Below, piece after piece: positions 46,201-56,856 of a DNA stretch of 64,000 nucleotides. Below the pieces are notes generated by a model, which was given only the letters and a program-made list of their open reading frames with translations, did no database searches and was not told where the DNA came from. Made by a program: the position numbers and the translations under genes. Location: contig JAFISE010000035.1 in assembly GCA_022560025.1 (NCBI GenBank), forward strand, positions 124,001-188,000. Reading direction: 5' to 3'. The number at the start of each line of letters is the position of its first letter. The first letter of the stretch is position 1. Source of the stretch: Stagonosporopsis chrysanthemi. Lineage: Eukaryota; Ascomycota; Dothideomycetes; Pleosporales; Didymellaceae.

Positions 46201-46691
46201 GTGGTCGGCGTGGCAGCGACGCGGTTGAGAGCGCTCTTGGCCAGCAGCGGCGAGGTACGGGTGTCGTCCTCGTCTTCGTCGTCTTCGTCGTCGCCGTAGT
46301 CGTCTTCGTCAATGGCGCGGGCGGCCTTCTTCGGTGTCGCGGCCGGGCGCGCGTCATGCGGCGCCGGAGCATCATCGGACAAGGGCTTGGGGGCGGCATC
46401 GAGGGCATCAAGCAGGTCGGCGGCGTTGGTGCCGCCCAGCACCGCGTTGAGACGCGCTTCGGTGCGCAGGTAGTGTTTGCGCCAGCGCGCTGTCCGGGGG
46501 TCCTCCTCGGCGATCAAGTCGGCAGCCCCCTCCCCCAGACTGTGTGCGTTTCCGCCGTTGGACATGGCTTCGTCGGTCAGCGTCGCATTGGGAGTGCGCA
46601 GCCGGGTTGCATTGGGCGCAGGGTAGGGCGCGCGGGCATGGTTGGGGCGTTCTTTGCTAGATGGCCGCTGTACTGATGCCGCGAGGGACAT
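43246..46691 (-). CDS. SPT7: SAGA complex subunit Spt7 (bromodomain protein)
   Basis: The gene encodes about 1132 aa in two exons, 46691-43738 and 43690-43246. The 47-nt intron gives the junction ARQDNSNVAATGNIMEEP. A bromodomain lies near residues 325-420 (HPFLQRVNKREAPDYYNVIK, HPMDIGTMMKKLKQLQYKSK, WSNCLKYNADPNHFLRKKA). A histone-fold region lies near 794-850, with RAALQRSVGKIFYHAGFEEF, which pairs with another SAGA histone-fold subunit. The C-terminal exon holds a short helix and a basic tail ending in Pro/Ser. Spt7 scaffolds SAGA and is needed for its assembly and for transcription activation. Order and spacing of the bromodomain and histone fold match the family. Confidence 0.93.
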
Positions 46692-47674
46692 GTCGTCGCT
46701 CTCGCGGTGTGGGGAGCCTTGGCGCTACAGCACTGGAGCGGCCTCACAGGGAAGGCCGGCTAGGATGGCGACGTCCTGCCTCGAGCGGGTGTCGCACTGC
46801 GATAAAACCTAGCATGGAAACAGCCCGGCGGGCAGAGAGGCAGACAGTGATGGCTCTGCGATGGATTCGGTCGTGTCGGCGCGCGTCTTGATGAGCGAGT
46901 GCACACGGCCTGCGAAGGACTGTGGTCGAAAGTAGGTTGGTCGACACTGCCACCAATGCTGCTTTGCTATTACTTTCGGCCTAGCGCAGGCTGGGATCGG
47001 CCACTTCCAGCAGTTCCCCAATATCAAGACGTCCCCACTTCGACCCTGCTGTGGGCGCTCGTGTGATCGGCGAACGGTGGCAGCGCGCGGAGGCAAATAT
47101 TTCGGTGGTTTTGCAGCGCGTCTCCAGCTTGCGCAAGACGTGGAGAGTGCGTGATTGCAAGGACTGCTCTTAGTGCAGCTACCGTGTCAGGTCCAAGCAA
47201 CAGTTTGCTTGCAGAGTCTGAACAAGCACGCGCTCGGCATTGGACCACAGCCATTCTGCTCCTCTATCGTACTCGATTTGCGCAATGGCAGAGGTGTATA
47301 CTGCACTCCAGTGACGATCAGTGCTGCATTCGACGCCCACTGCTGCAGACCCTATGTGTCACAAGCTATGCCTGCACGCTGCTCTAGGGAAGCGACATGT
47401 AAAAATTCAAACGTGTACACAAGATACACATCCGAGTACCATACTGTCACCGCAGGCGTTGCACATGCATATCAAAGGCTGCAGCCTCACAGAAGCGATG
47501 GGTGAGACGAACCACCTGTTCCGCTGGAACCGGTTAGCTGCTACTGTAGTGCCAGAGCATCACCGCCTTGCAAGCTGTCGACACTCGCAGATCCCCAGCC
47601 ACTCGCCTCGCCAAACCCATAGACAGACCCTTGCCATGCTCCTCCATCAATCGTAGCACTCCTCAGATTCCCGA
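46692..47674. other. Intergenic region, no gene seen
   Basis: This is the divergent upstream region of Spt7 and the VanZ-like gene. Open frames here have no domain support, and I see no repeat. Confidence 0.4.
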
Positions 47675-48524
47675 AATGCGCATACGAAAGCCGTTCGCTG
47701 GTAAGCCTACACGACCCCACGTCATAGGCCTCGCGCCAGCACATACAAGGCCGTTGCCTACATGTGTGCTCAAGTCGTGCAGCTCCGTGGTTACTGCGTT
47801 GTAGACTCTACTTCTCACACAACGGGCTCCTCACACCATGCAATCACCAAAACACTAACACGCCCTAGGCGCGTTCGTCGCCCTGATCCTCATCTCCGCC
47901 GCTGCCGGCTTCTCGCCCTCCGACTACTCGATCCCGTCGTACAAGCAGTCCGATAAGGCATTACACTTTGTCGCCTTCTTCCTGCTCACGTTTGCGTTCT
48001 ACTGGATCCTCGAGACATCGCGGCGCAAGGTCCTGCAATTCACGTTTCTGGTGTGCACCCTCGGGCTGGGCGTCGCAAGTGAGGTGGTGCAGGGACTGTT
48101 GCCGGTACGAGCACCCGTCATTTGATGATGAGTGAAGAAACACGAATTGGGCAAAGCTAATTGCTCTCAGATCCAACGCGAATTCGACCCCTACGACATC
48201 GTCGCTAATGTCCTCGGGTCCGCGCTCGCCATCGCGCTGTGCAACTGGTACCACAAGCGCATGATTGAGCGCAAGCGGGCAGCGCGCGGATACAACGCTG
48301 TAGCCGGCGATGACGAGCTGGATGTCGAGCTGGGCGAGAATCTAGGAGGGCAGGAGTCTGGGGTACTGAGGCCAACGGTAGACGACGAGCTGGACCGCTG
48401 GGACGAGAACGCAGAGGATTGGGAAACTACTGACCCGGATCCTGTGATTGGAAATGGTGTGAACGCGGCAACTGTTGTTGCAGTACCTGAGGATCTGGAG
48501 GAGGGGAAGAAGCGTAGTGATTGA
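47675..48524 (+). CDS. VanZ-like membrane protein
   Basis: The gene encodes about 204 aa in three exons (47675-47699, 47869-48104, 48171-48524). The first encodes only MRIRKPFA. Four hydrophobic helices follow: FVALILISAAAGFSP, the KALHFVAFFLLTFAFYWILE segment with the conserved His, FTFLVCTLGLGVASEVVQGL and YDIVANVLGSALAIALCNWY. The motif of DKALHF, SEVVQ and FDPYDIVANVLGS is the VanZ-like signature. A C-terminal acidic, disordered tail of about 80 residues is cytosolic or lumenal. The first intron is long for this genome at 169 nt. The function of fungal VanZ-like proteins is not established. Confidence 0.88.
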
Positions 48525-49318
48525 GATGGGCCTAGATCAACGACTGTATGAATGATTGTACTACGAGCGCCGTTGTACTGCAGAGATAGTGGTAATCATG
48601 AACCCGCATCGGCGTACTTTGCTGCCTATCCTACAGCGCAAGACAATCCTGTCACTCGTGTTGCAGAAGGTAATCTTTCGTTGCTGCGGCAAACATCCCC
48701 TCAACCTTAAATCCAGCTCAGCATCTTTTACTGGCCAGGTACGTTCCCCTGATCTGGCTGAAGTCATCAGACAGTGTTGATAGAATCAGCTTACACTACA
48801 TCGTGACTCTTATTTCACTCAGCAAATGACTTGCGCAGCTATGCGCTTGCATAGATTCTATCGATGCCTGAAAACAACAGTCAATACTAGATGTTGTCGG
48901 TCGATTCTCTACAGCTACTGTCTACCGACATTCTACAAGGCGGAAGCAGAGAGTGAGAACAAAACCAACTAATATGGTCAAAATCGAGTGATCTGTAAAC
49001 AGCTGTATTCTAACTCTTCCTGGATTGTGAGCCGTTAGCAACGATCACCAATCTGCGGCCTGCACGTTCAAGATTGACAGTGTTAGGTGCCCAGCTCAGC
49101 AACAATCAGGGGTATTGAGAATATGGTTTTCAGACATGGCAATGCTTTGTCATTGATATGGTTGTATGAAGTTCATGACTTCATTATCTTGTTGGTATGA
49201 CTTCGCAGGGACCTTTCTTCTGACACATGGAAACCACCAAACAGCTAAGCAGGCTTGGTGGCGACTTGAGGGAATATTTTGACCTGATCAATCACGCCCG
49301 AACACCAACATGACCCGT
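48525..49318. other. Convergent 3' spacer
   Basis: This AT-rich stretch lies between the ends of the VanZ-like and RPS26 genes. I see no gene or repeat. Confidence 0.4.
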
Positions 49319-49987
49319 CTAGCTGGTCTTAGCGGCGACCTGAGGAACGATCTTCTTTCCGTCCTTGTTGAAGCGAACACGCGGGGGAGGAGCGCGGTTG
49401 CGGCGGCCTGCGAATGATCAGATTTGTCCATTCCGATGGATGCGAATCACTTACCCTCGCGGGAGCGGACACGCACGATCTTGCCGTGAATGGCGCAGGA
49501 CACGCAGTACTGCAATTTGAGGTACATCTTGGGAACGGTGTACTCAGGGAAAACAGACGCATCCGAGATGTCACCTGCCCGTTGTCAGTTCCAAGGTTCA
49601 TCTCGTGCTCTGAAGTTGCCAGAGGCGAACATTCAACAACAATAGTTGAAGAGCGGTTGTATGTGCCATTGTTGCGAATGCGCGCATTGTGTGTATTCAA
49701 AGAATGTCGTGGATATCGTAGTGGGACGTACGGATGGCGGCGGACTCGACCATGTTACGGATGGTGAATCTCTTGATTGCCTTGTCCTTGGGTGTGCATC
49801 GCGAGCAGTTGGAGCAGCGGATGGGCTTGACGTGGCCGCGGCCCTTCTTGTTACGACCGCTGTGGTGCTGTTAGCTTTGCCATTGTTAAGAGCTGCGAAC
49901 GCTTCGAAGTTTCGCGGTGCGCGGTAAACGTTTCGAAGCTTCGTAGTGTGCGATGGGGGCGTACTTGGAGGAGCGCTTCTTGACCAT
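49319..49987 (-). CDS. RPS26: 40S ribosomal protein S26
   Basis: The gene encodes 119 aa in four exons: 49987-49965, 49859-49732, 49574-49455 and 49407-49319. It is the standard length for eS26 near the mRNA exit channel. The joined sequence begins [19 protein letters not shown] and shows the zinc-binding pair [20 protein letters not shown] and [20 protein letters not shown]. It ends AAKTS. A probable 5' untranslated intron lies at 50000-50055: a GTACGT donor and CTCAG acceptor sit 12 nt upstream of the ATG. A 5' intron is common in fungal ribosomal protein genes. Confidence 0.96.
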
Positions 49988-50388
49988 GTTGGGCTGATTC
50001 TGAGAGATGGTAAGTGACTGTGTTCGTCGGCGATCGAACTGCTCGGAGCACGTACTGTAGTGAATACCTAAAAGTCAGTGGTTGTCGATTCGTTCGTGGT
50101 GGGCGAACTCGCGTAGTCGCAAATTGGGCTGTGTGGGCGCTAGCGTCGCACGTCCCCCAGCGCGCTATCACCAAAGCAGCGTCAGACCACAACGTCGCGC
50201 CTTGCGAAGAACATCAATCACCCTTGAGACACGTACTTGTGCGCAGAAAAAGTAGGGCACTTGTTTTGCTGCTGAGTGATGAGGTGCTCATGTATAGCAA
50301 CTTTAATCCCGGCTTCAAAAGATGGATGACATCCGCTAGAAGAAGCCACCATCGCTTAGGAGCCTTTTAAGTGCTCTCTGCTGTGCTG
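49988..50388. other. RPS26 upstream region with probable 5' UTR intron
   Basis: A GTACGT donor at 50055 (minus strand) and a CTCAG acceptor at 50000 frame a likely 56-nt intron in the leader of RPS26. The rest is promoter sequence up to MITE copy C. Confidence 0.5.
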
Positions 50389-50631
50389 TATAAAGGAACT
50401 CTTCTTTTCTTTTGGCTGATCATTTTTACATGCTACCCTTACTAAATCTTTGATTCGTGCTGTTTTTACTGCAGAATACAATCAAAATTTGCTTTGGTAG
50501 CCTCGAAAATAGAGAGAAATTAAGTGTATGTCTACACAAAACCATTTGGTGAATTCATTATCGGAGTTGTAGCCAACTCAGGGGTCTATTGTTCACAAGA
50601 ACGATTGCTCAGAAGAAGCGAGTTTCTTATA
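50389..50631 (-). mobile_element. MITE copy C
   Basis: This is a 243-bp element, inverted relative to copies A and B. The ends are TATAAAGGAACTCTTCTTTT and, inverted, TATAAGAAACTCGCTTCTTC. It shares the internal TTGGCTAC block near its end. It lies between the RPS26 promoter and the 3' end of the rhomboid gene and carries no coding sequence. Confidence 0.8.
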
Positions 50632-50745
50632 TTGCCATGATGCTTTTATTATTATCATGTTGTGCGTGATAAAAACGATTTCAGGAGCCTCGTCGGTAGT
50701 TTACATCGAATCGTACATTGCACATCTGATTTCTCCGTCAAGACC

Positions 50746-51567
50746 TTAGATGCTTCCCGGGTATTGCAGCCTCCTCAACTTCAGGAAGTAGTACGCCAGA
50801 CCAAACGCCATTCCGCCGAGATGCCCGGCATGAGCGACTCTAGTATTCTCGCTGTTCAAGTAGTAACCATCATAAAATGCATACCCAAGCGCGCAAGCCC
50901 ACAGAGGTACCGGTATCACACCGAAAATGCCAACTTTGTTCCTCGGTACGAAGCAAGCAACCACAGTGACGGCACCCATCAAGGCTCCAGAGAAACCTAA
51001 TGCTCGCTGATAGGGCGGCGCCCCGGCCTGTTCTTGCATTTGTCGTTGACTCAGCCAGAACAGAGAGCCGGCGAGTCCAGAACCAAGGAGAATCATTGTG
51101 AATTGTCCGGGTGTAACTGGCAGCCGACACAACATCCCGCCCAGGGAATAGAACGTAAACATGTTAAACGCTATGTGCATTATGTTTCCATGGGCAAACA
51201 TGGACGTAAGAGGCTGCCAATAAGCGCCGTTCTTAAACTCTCTCAAGTTCATAGTCATGTTCTGCTGGTATTTCCTGAAGTTGGCTAGATATCCTCCACG
51301 GGCTTGCTCTGTGACGTAAAGACTGTACCCAAAGACTGCAACGTTGATCCCTATGAAGCCGTTCAACAGAAACTTGTTGGCCGCATACTGACGCGCAGGA
51401 CCGAACCCGCCGGCGTAAGAGCGAGTCTGTTGCAGCGTCCGAGATGGCTGCTTGAAGAAGTTGGGTGGCAGCGGTCGCTTTAGAGCTGCTGTACTGAAGA
51501 ACCGGGTGGACAGTGGTTGCTTCAGAGCAGGAAAGGGTCGAACCATGCCTGCAAGCCTGAAGGACAT
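50746..51567 (-). CDS. Rhomboid-family serine protease, probably mitochondrial
   Basis: This is a single-exon gene of 273 aa. The first 50 residues (MSFRLAGMVRPFPALKQPLS onward) are Arg/Ser-rich with no acidic residues, as in a mitochondrial presequence. Six hydrophobic segments follow. Rhomboid motifs are complete: AHGNIMHIAFNM (His-126, His-131, Asn-135), the catalytic GFSG with Ser-193, and GHLGG with His-249. The start is the in-frame ATG at 51567; further open codons upstream begin with GTG. The protein is shorter than Pcp1/Rbd1 (the Mgm1-processing protease) and may be a second mitochondrial rhomboid. Membrane substrates are unknown. Confidence 0.88.
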   Translation of the reverse strand: MSFRLAGMVRPFPALKQPLSTRFFSTAALKRPLPPNFFKQPSRTLQQTRSYAGGFGPARQYAANKFLLNGFIGINVAVFGYSLYVTEQARGGYLANFRKYQQNMTMNLREFKNGAYWQPLTSMFAHGNIMHIAFNMFTFYSLGGMLCRLPVTPGQFTMILLGSGLAGSLFWLSQRQMQEQAGAPPYQRALGFSGALMGAVTVVACFVPRNKVGIFGVIPVPLWACALGYAFYDGYYLNSENTRVAHAGHLGGMAFGLAYYFLKLRRLQYPGSI

Positions 51568-52411
51568 ATTGAGCGAGGAAAGCGTCGTCAACTTCAGACA
51601 CGTAACCGAGCAACTAAGCACGTGATAGTAGGAGTTCGTCGACCTTTTAGGACGTGGATTGGATAACTTTGTGACAGAAGATGGAGATCGTCGAGTTTCT
51701 TTGTGGTCCCTGGACGCTGATTCGGGCTTGAATGTGGTTGATGGCGAGAAGCGTGAAACAGCGGAGGCAATCTGCTGAGTCGATGTAAAGAATATGTTGG
51801 TGTCACGGCACCTGGTTTAAAACCGCTCGGTATGCGAGCACATCGACAATGATGAGGTTTCGACACTACTGTCGTTGCGGCTGCAGTGGAGGAGGCAGCC
51901 TCTCAAGTGTGGCTAAATGCACGGACCTTGAAGTTGGTGGAGCTCACCCACCCACCACCTCACTCCGGCCTGCATAAAGAACGACTCTACCTCACCGGTC
52001 TCACAGCAACACCACCCGCGCACGACTCTTGCACTATTTTACACCCCTCGACCTCTCAGAGCGTCTACCGAACTACACCGCGGTATCCTTCTTCGACGCA
52101 ACACACGCCTACTGCTACCGCGCCCAAGACTTCTTGGTCACGAACAACGACATCATTCCGCCAGCACTGCTCCTCTTCCGAGACAGTGTGCGAGAAGCAA
52201 CATAAAAACGACGACCGTCCCTGCCGCTTGTGACTAGGCACTCTTACTACCACGCGTCGAGCCTTGCCTATCTCGACGAACTACCCCGCGAGCGCCCCAG
52301 AACGACCATACTACCACGACCGCTGTTAAACACTGTCGCTCTTGTCGCGCTTTGTCAATCGCCCTATCCACCCTTTGACCGACCCCACCACTCTAAGTGG
52401 AATTCCCCACA
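51568..52411. other. Divergent leader region of rhomboid and DHH1
   Basis: This 844-bp stretch separates the two start codons. Most of it is probably the long 5' leader of DHH1, which is CA- and TC-rich from about 51940 to 52400. I see no gene. Confidence 0.45.
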
Positions 52412-54065
52412 ATGACCGCACAGATTACCGATCAGCTAGCAGCCACCAAGCTGAATGATGCACCATCAGAGGCCAATTGGAAGGATGGGTTGACTGCTCC
52501 TGCGAAGGATGCGCGGCCACAGACCGAGGTAAGTGCAGACATGAGCCCAGCGCAGCGCGCGCGTATTCTCCTAAGCGACTCCGGCGCGCGAAACATGTGG
52601 GAGATCCCTCATTTGTAGTCATCGTTTGACTAACGTTTTTCTGTAGGATGTTACTGCAACGAAGGGTCTTGAATTTGAAGATTTTTTCATCAAGCGCGAG
52701 CTCATGATGGGTATCTTTGAGGCAGGCTTTGAGAAGCCGTCGCCAATTCAAGAAGAGACGATTCCAGTTGCCCTGACTGGACGAGACATACTTGCGCGAG
52801 CGAAGAACGGCACCGGAAAGACTGCGGCTTTCGTTATTCCCACCCTCGAGCGTGTCAACCCAAAGAACCCCAAGACACAAGCCCTCATTCTGGTGCCCAC
52901 CCGTGAATTGGCTCTCCAGACTTCTCAGGTCTGCAAAACCTTGGGAAAGCACCTCGGCATCAACGTTATGGTGTCAACTGGTGGAACAGGGCTCAAGGAC
53001 GACATCATTCGGTTGAGTGAACCTGTTCACATCATCGTCGGAACACCAGGCAGAATCTTGGATCTCGCGGGTAAGGGCGTTGCTGATCTTACAGCTTGCC
53101 AAACATTCATCATGGATGAGGCTGACAAGCTCCTGTCTCCTGAGTTCACACCTGTCATTGAGCAGCTGCTCGGATTCCACCCCAAAGACAGGCAGGTCAT
53201 GCTGTTCAGTGCTACATTCCCCATCGTCGTCAAGGACTTCAAGGACAAGCACATGAACTCGCCCTACGAGATCAATCTGATGGACGAGCTGACTCTTCGT
53301 GGTATTACTCAGTACTACGCATTCGTTGAGGAGAAGCAAAAGGTCCATTGCTTGAACACTCTCTTCAACAAGCTACAGATTAACCAATCGATCATCTTCT
53401 GCAACTCTACTAACCGCGTCGAGCTTCTCGCGAAAAAGATTACCGAACTTGGTTACTCGTGCTTCTATTCGCACGCACGAATGCTTCAGCACAATCGTAA
53501 CCGTGTTTTCCATGATTTCAGAAATGGTGTGTGCCGTAACCTCGTCTGCTCGGATTTGTTGACCCGTGGTATCGATATCCAGGCTGTCAACGTCGTCATC
53601 AACTTTGATTTCCCGAAGAACGCCGAGACGTACTTGCACCGCATCGGTCGCTCTGGTCGATTTGGACATCTCGGTTTGGCCATCAACTTGATTAACTGGG
53701 AGGACCGATTCAACCTATACAGGATCGAACAAGAGCTCGGTACTGAGATCCAGCCTATTCCCCAGGTTATCGAGAAGAACTTATACGTTTATGAATCTCC
53801 GGACACGATCCCACGTCCCATCTCCAACTCGCAGCCGCGTCCCCAGAACCAGGGCCCTCAGGAAGGTGATGGCGTTATGGCGCGGGCTCAGGGTCGACAA
53901 GGCTACCGTGGTGGTCGCGGCGGTGGAGGACAGTATCAAGGACAGCGCCGTGGCCCTTCCCAAGGACAGAACTTGCCTTCCCAGCAAGCTCCTCAGAACC
54001 AGCAGCGTCAAAATGGTCAGAATCCGCAACGCACACCTAGGCAGCCGCCTGCTGGGCCAGCTTAG
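52412..54065 (+). CDS. DHH1: DEAD-box RNA helicase Dhh1 (DDX6)
   Basis: The gene encodes about 511 aa in two exons, 52412-52528 and 52647-54065; the 118-nt intron has a CTAAC branch site. Dhh1 promotes mRNA decapping and translational repression in P-bodies. All DEAD-box motifs are visible: Q motif [19 protein letters not shown], Ia PTRELALQ, Ib [33 protein letters not shown] and [12 protein letters not shown]. The C-terminal extension of about 85 residues is rich in Gly, Arg and Gln, as in other ascomycete Dhh1. The leader before the ATG is unusually long, several hundred bases. Confidence 0.96.
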
Positions 54066-55302
54066 GCGTATTGAGCGCGTGTGTGGTAGGCTGGCTGCGC
54101 AGTTATCGTTGACTTCGACATTTCCTTTTCAATTTCGTCACGATTTCCTTTGCACAGGGCCTGGAGGTAGCATTGGAGTTTTGATGCACATACCTCGGAG
54201 TTGTTTCTTTTTGTTATGAATACGCGACCACTTTCCGACGACTTGATACGGGATACCTGATTTTCTTTCTCGGGCATGGCGGATCAATCCAGTGGAGCAA
54301 CAGGAGTTCTCGATTTGGGCCGCCTGTACATTATTCCATGGTCTGTCCGAATCTTGCGTTTGTCCGTCGGTCGGCTGGTCTTGCCGACTTGCACTCGGGG
54401 CATTGTTTTGACGTCTCTAGTCTTGGAGCACGGTATATGCCTCTTCTTTACTTTCTTTCCTCGACTTGCTTTCGCCGATCTGCAGCACCGGGGGCTTGTG
54501 GATGTTTTCAAAAGGTTGGACTTCTTTGATAGAGATGGGCCATCATTTCAGCTCCATCGTTCTCTGTTCGACTATCGTTTACACCGACATCCACCGGATA
54601 ATTGTAGTTCACCTGGACCAACATCAGTCGCGCGGCTGCTCTCTCGGCTTGACGCTGTCCAGCCCTTCCAATATTTGCCGCTTAGTGGCTGCGACCCCCC
54701 ACATCATTCCTCCCATTCGTTATACTGGCTTCGCGCTGGTTGTCATCATAAGCCCTGTGGTTCCACTCCCTCCTCACGGATATCACGCACATTGAGCGCT
54801 ACTTCATCGGCTCGCCTTCCAAGTTGATCATCACGTTTGCCAATCCTCATGGCTCTGTCGACCCGATCAGTCTGGGTTTTGCACGTTTCCTTTGTGTGAC
54901 ACGCCAACATGTTCGCTTGAACTGTGGCCATTGGCGTGGCGCGTGAGAATCGGTAGCACGCCCAGTCATCATAAACAAAACATTCAAAAGCACAAGGAGA
55001 TGTATTGGGAGATGGCTAGCACGCAGCAGACTCACAGTAATGACAATCCTCACTCCTTGATACCCAGTAGTCCAGCGTGACGTGATCTTTTTCTGCTTTC
55101 TAAATTTGTAGAGCAAGATACTGACTGCCTTTCTCCTAGATATAATCTACAAACGCGACGTATAGTTTGGTAGATCTGACCCCGACGATTATACGATCCA
55201 ATCGTCTCTATCTACTACCTATACACTATCGACGCAATGTCATTGCATAGATTTCACGACTCACCAGGCCTCACACCGAATGCTTATGTACTACACCAGC
55301 AA
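54066..55302. other. DHH1 downstream region, no supported gene
   Basis: An open frame at 54276-54827 begins with ATG and runs 183 codons but has no domain and looks like 3' untranslated or intergenic sequence. I see no other feature before MITE copy D. Confidence 0.4.
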
Positions 55303-55541
55303 TACGAACGAACTCGTTTCCTTTGGCCGGTCAGATTACATGCTACCTTGACTAAATGTCCTGTGTGCGCTACGATTACTACAGGGTAATATTAACATCT
55401 AACTTCATGAGCCCAACATAAACAGATTAATAAGCACTACACATCTGCAGTAATACCAGTAAATTTTTAGAGGTGTTGTAACCTACTTGAGGATCTACTA
55501 TTCCCCAAAACCATCGCTTGAAAGAAATAATCTTCTTCATA
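55303..55541 (-). mobile_element. MITE copy D
   Basis: This is a 239-bp element in the same orientation as copy C. The left end is TACGAACGAACTCGTTTCCT; the right end has decayed to the inverted form of TATGAAGAAGATTATTTCTT. Both end in TA. The internal TACATGCTACC and CTACTTGAGGATC segments align with copy C. It is the most diverged copy. Confidence 0.75.
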
Positions 55542-56117
55542 GCAATCTATGATCCGCAACTGACTGGGACATACTACATACTCGAGTTGCAGCACAGACG
55601 TCGATGGACCAGAGCAATCACTCCACCAAAACACCACACTCCAGCACATCGCGGCGCGAACTCCTGCCACGTTCACCGGTGGCGGATACTGCGTGGTTGG
55701 GACTAGTTGAATGTTCGTGGTTCATGTTATGGTAGATGATAGTTGGTCGATGCTGAAATACTTTCCTTGGGCGGCGGCCAGGAGACAGTGTAGTTGTGTA
55801 AATCGTCTATGTGGTACAGTTCTGTAAATAACGGCAACAGCTGTTCAAGGCATTTGCATACATAGAGCTTGTTACGCGGGGGGATTGGCATCGACTGTCG
55901 TGCTACCACACGCTGTCCGATCTCACTCAAACAACATATATCACCACGTTACGTGGGGGGGTCGCACGTAGAGTTGAAACCAAAGAAAACATAGATTCGA
56001 TTGTCGTGCATTTTCCTATGCGGTACATCCACTAAGGACACCATTCCATCTTCGGTCGCTCTCGCATCACTATATGTACAGTTGTACCCCGCGTCCCCTC
56101 CACTTGCAGACCGTCCT
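55542..56117. other. Intergenic region, no gene seen
   Basis: This is the 3' side of the GRIM-19 gene. No open frame with a domain was found here. Confidence 0.4.
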
Positions 56118-56632
56118 CTACTTTGTCTCGTTCTCGGGTGTGATGGCGAATGTTGGTCGGACGAACCTGCGGATGATTAACAAGGCTTCTTCCCACACTC
56201 AATGGCACGAATGCAGCTACGAACCTGTCGCTGTTGTAGACCCTCGTCTCTGTGCCAAGCAACTCCTTCTCCCTAGCCTTATCGGCGAGGTACCTTCGCA
56301 CCTGGTCGCGGTCCTCCTCAGCCTGCAGCGCGGGAATGAGATGTATCCGTGCCCACATCTTCTCGCGCGCGAGTTCGCTGTCGTCATGTCAGTTCTGCCA
56401 TATCTCCGCGTCCCTCCCGGCCATGCTGCGAGCCCACAGCTCCGCTGCACTGCGCCGTCTGCACGCCCACGTACTTGTGCTCCCTGATTCCCTGTCCAAC
56501 CCTCCAGAATCCGTATGTCATGAGTACGCCGCTGCCAATGAGGTACACGGCCGGTCGGAAGCCGCGCACGGGGAGGTTGCGCTTGTATTGGACGGGGTTG
56601 TACCCGCCCACGGGGGGCATATCCTGCGGCAT
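56118..56632 (-). CDS. GRIM-19 / NDUFA13-like subunit of mitochondrial complex I
   Basis: The gene encodes about 119 aa in three exons (56632-56475, 56377-56225, 56166-56118). The start MPQDMPPVGGYNPVQYKRNL is the family signature. One membrane segment, YLIGSGVLMTYGFWRVG, is followed by a long amphipathic helix (LAREKMWARIHLIPALQAEE, DRDQVRRYLADKAREKELLG). The last exon gives RFVRPTFAITPENETK. It is an accessory subunit of NADH:ubiquinone oxidoreductase in the inner membrane. The last intron has the same 9-mer, CAGGTTCGT, at both splice sites. The gene is transcribed away from TRM10 with 224 bp between ATGs. Confidence 0.93.
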
Positions 56633-56856
56633 GGTGGGCGGTGCAGTGCGGTGCGCGGGCTCAATGGGTAGGTGAAGGGTGCCGTTGGCGGTGCGGAGAC
56701 GTGAGGTCGAGCTGCACAACCAATGACCGCGGAAGGCGCCAAGGACGGAAGTGGCGCTAGTGAGGTGAGCATAATTTTGACGACGGTGAGTGGTTGGGCT
56801 CCGCCAGAAACATCAATTCAAATCAATCGAAGCAGCAAGGGAAATTCTGAGCAACA

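Noticed and set aside
54276..54827. 183-codon ATG open frame downstream of DHH1
   Set aside because: It has no domain and lies in what is most likely the 3' region of DHH1; the product is rich in Leu, Ser and His without order.
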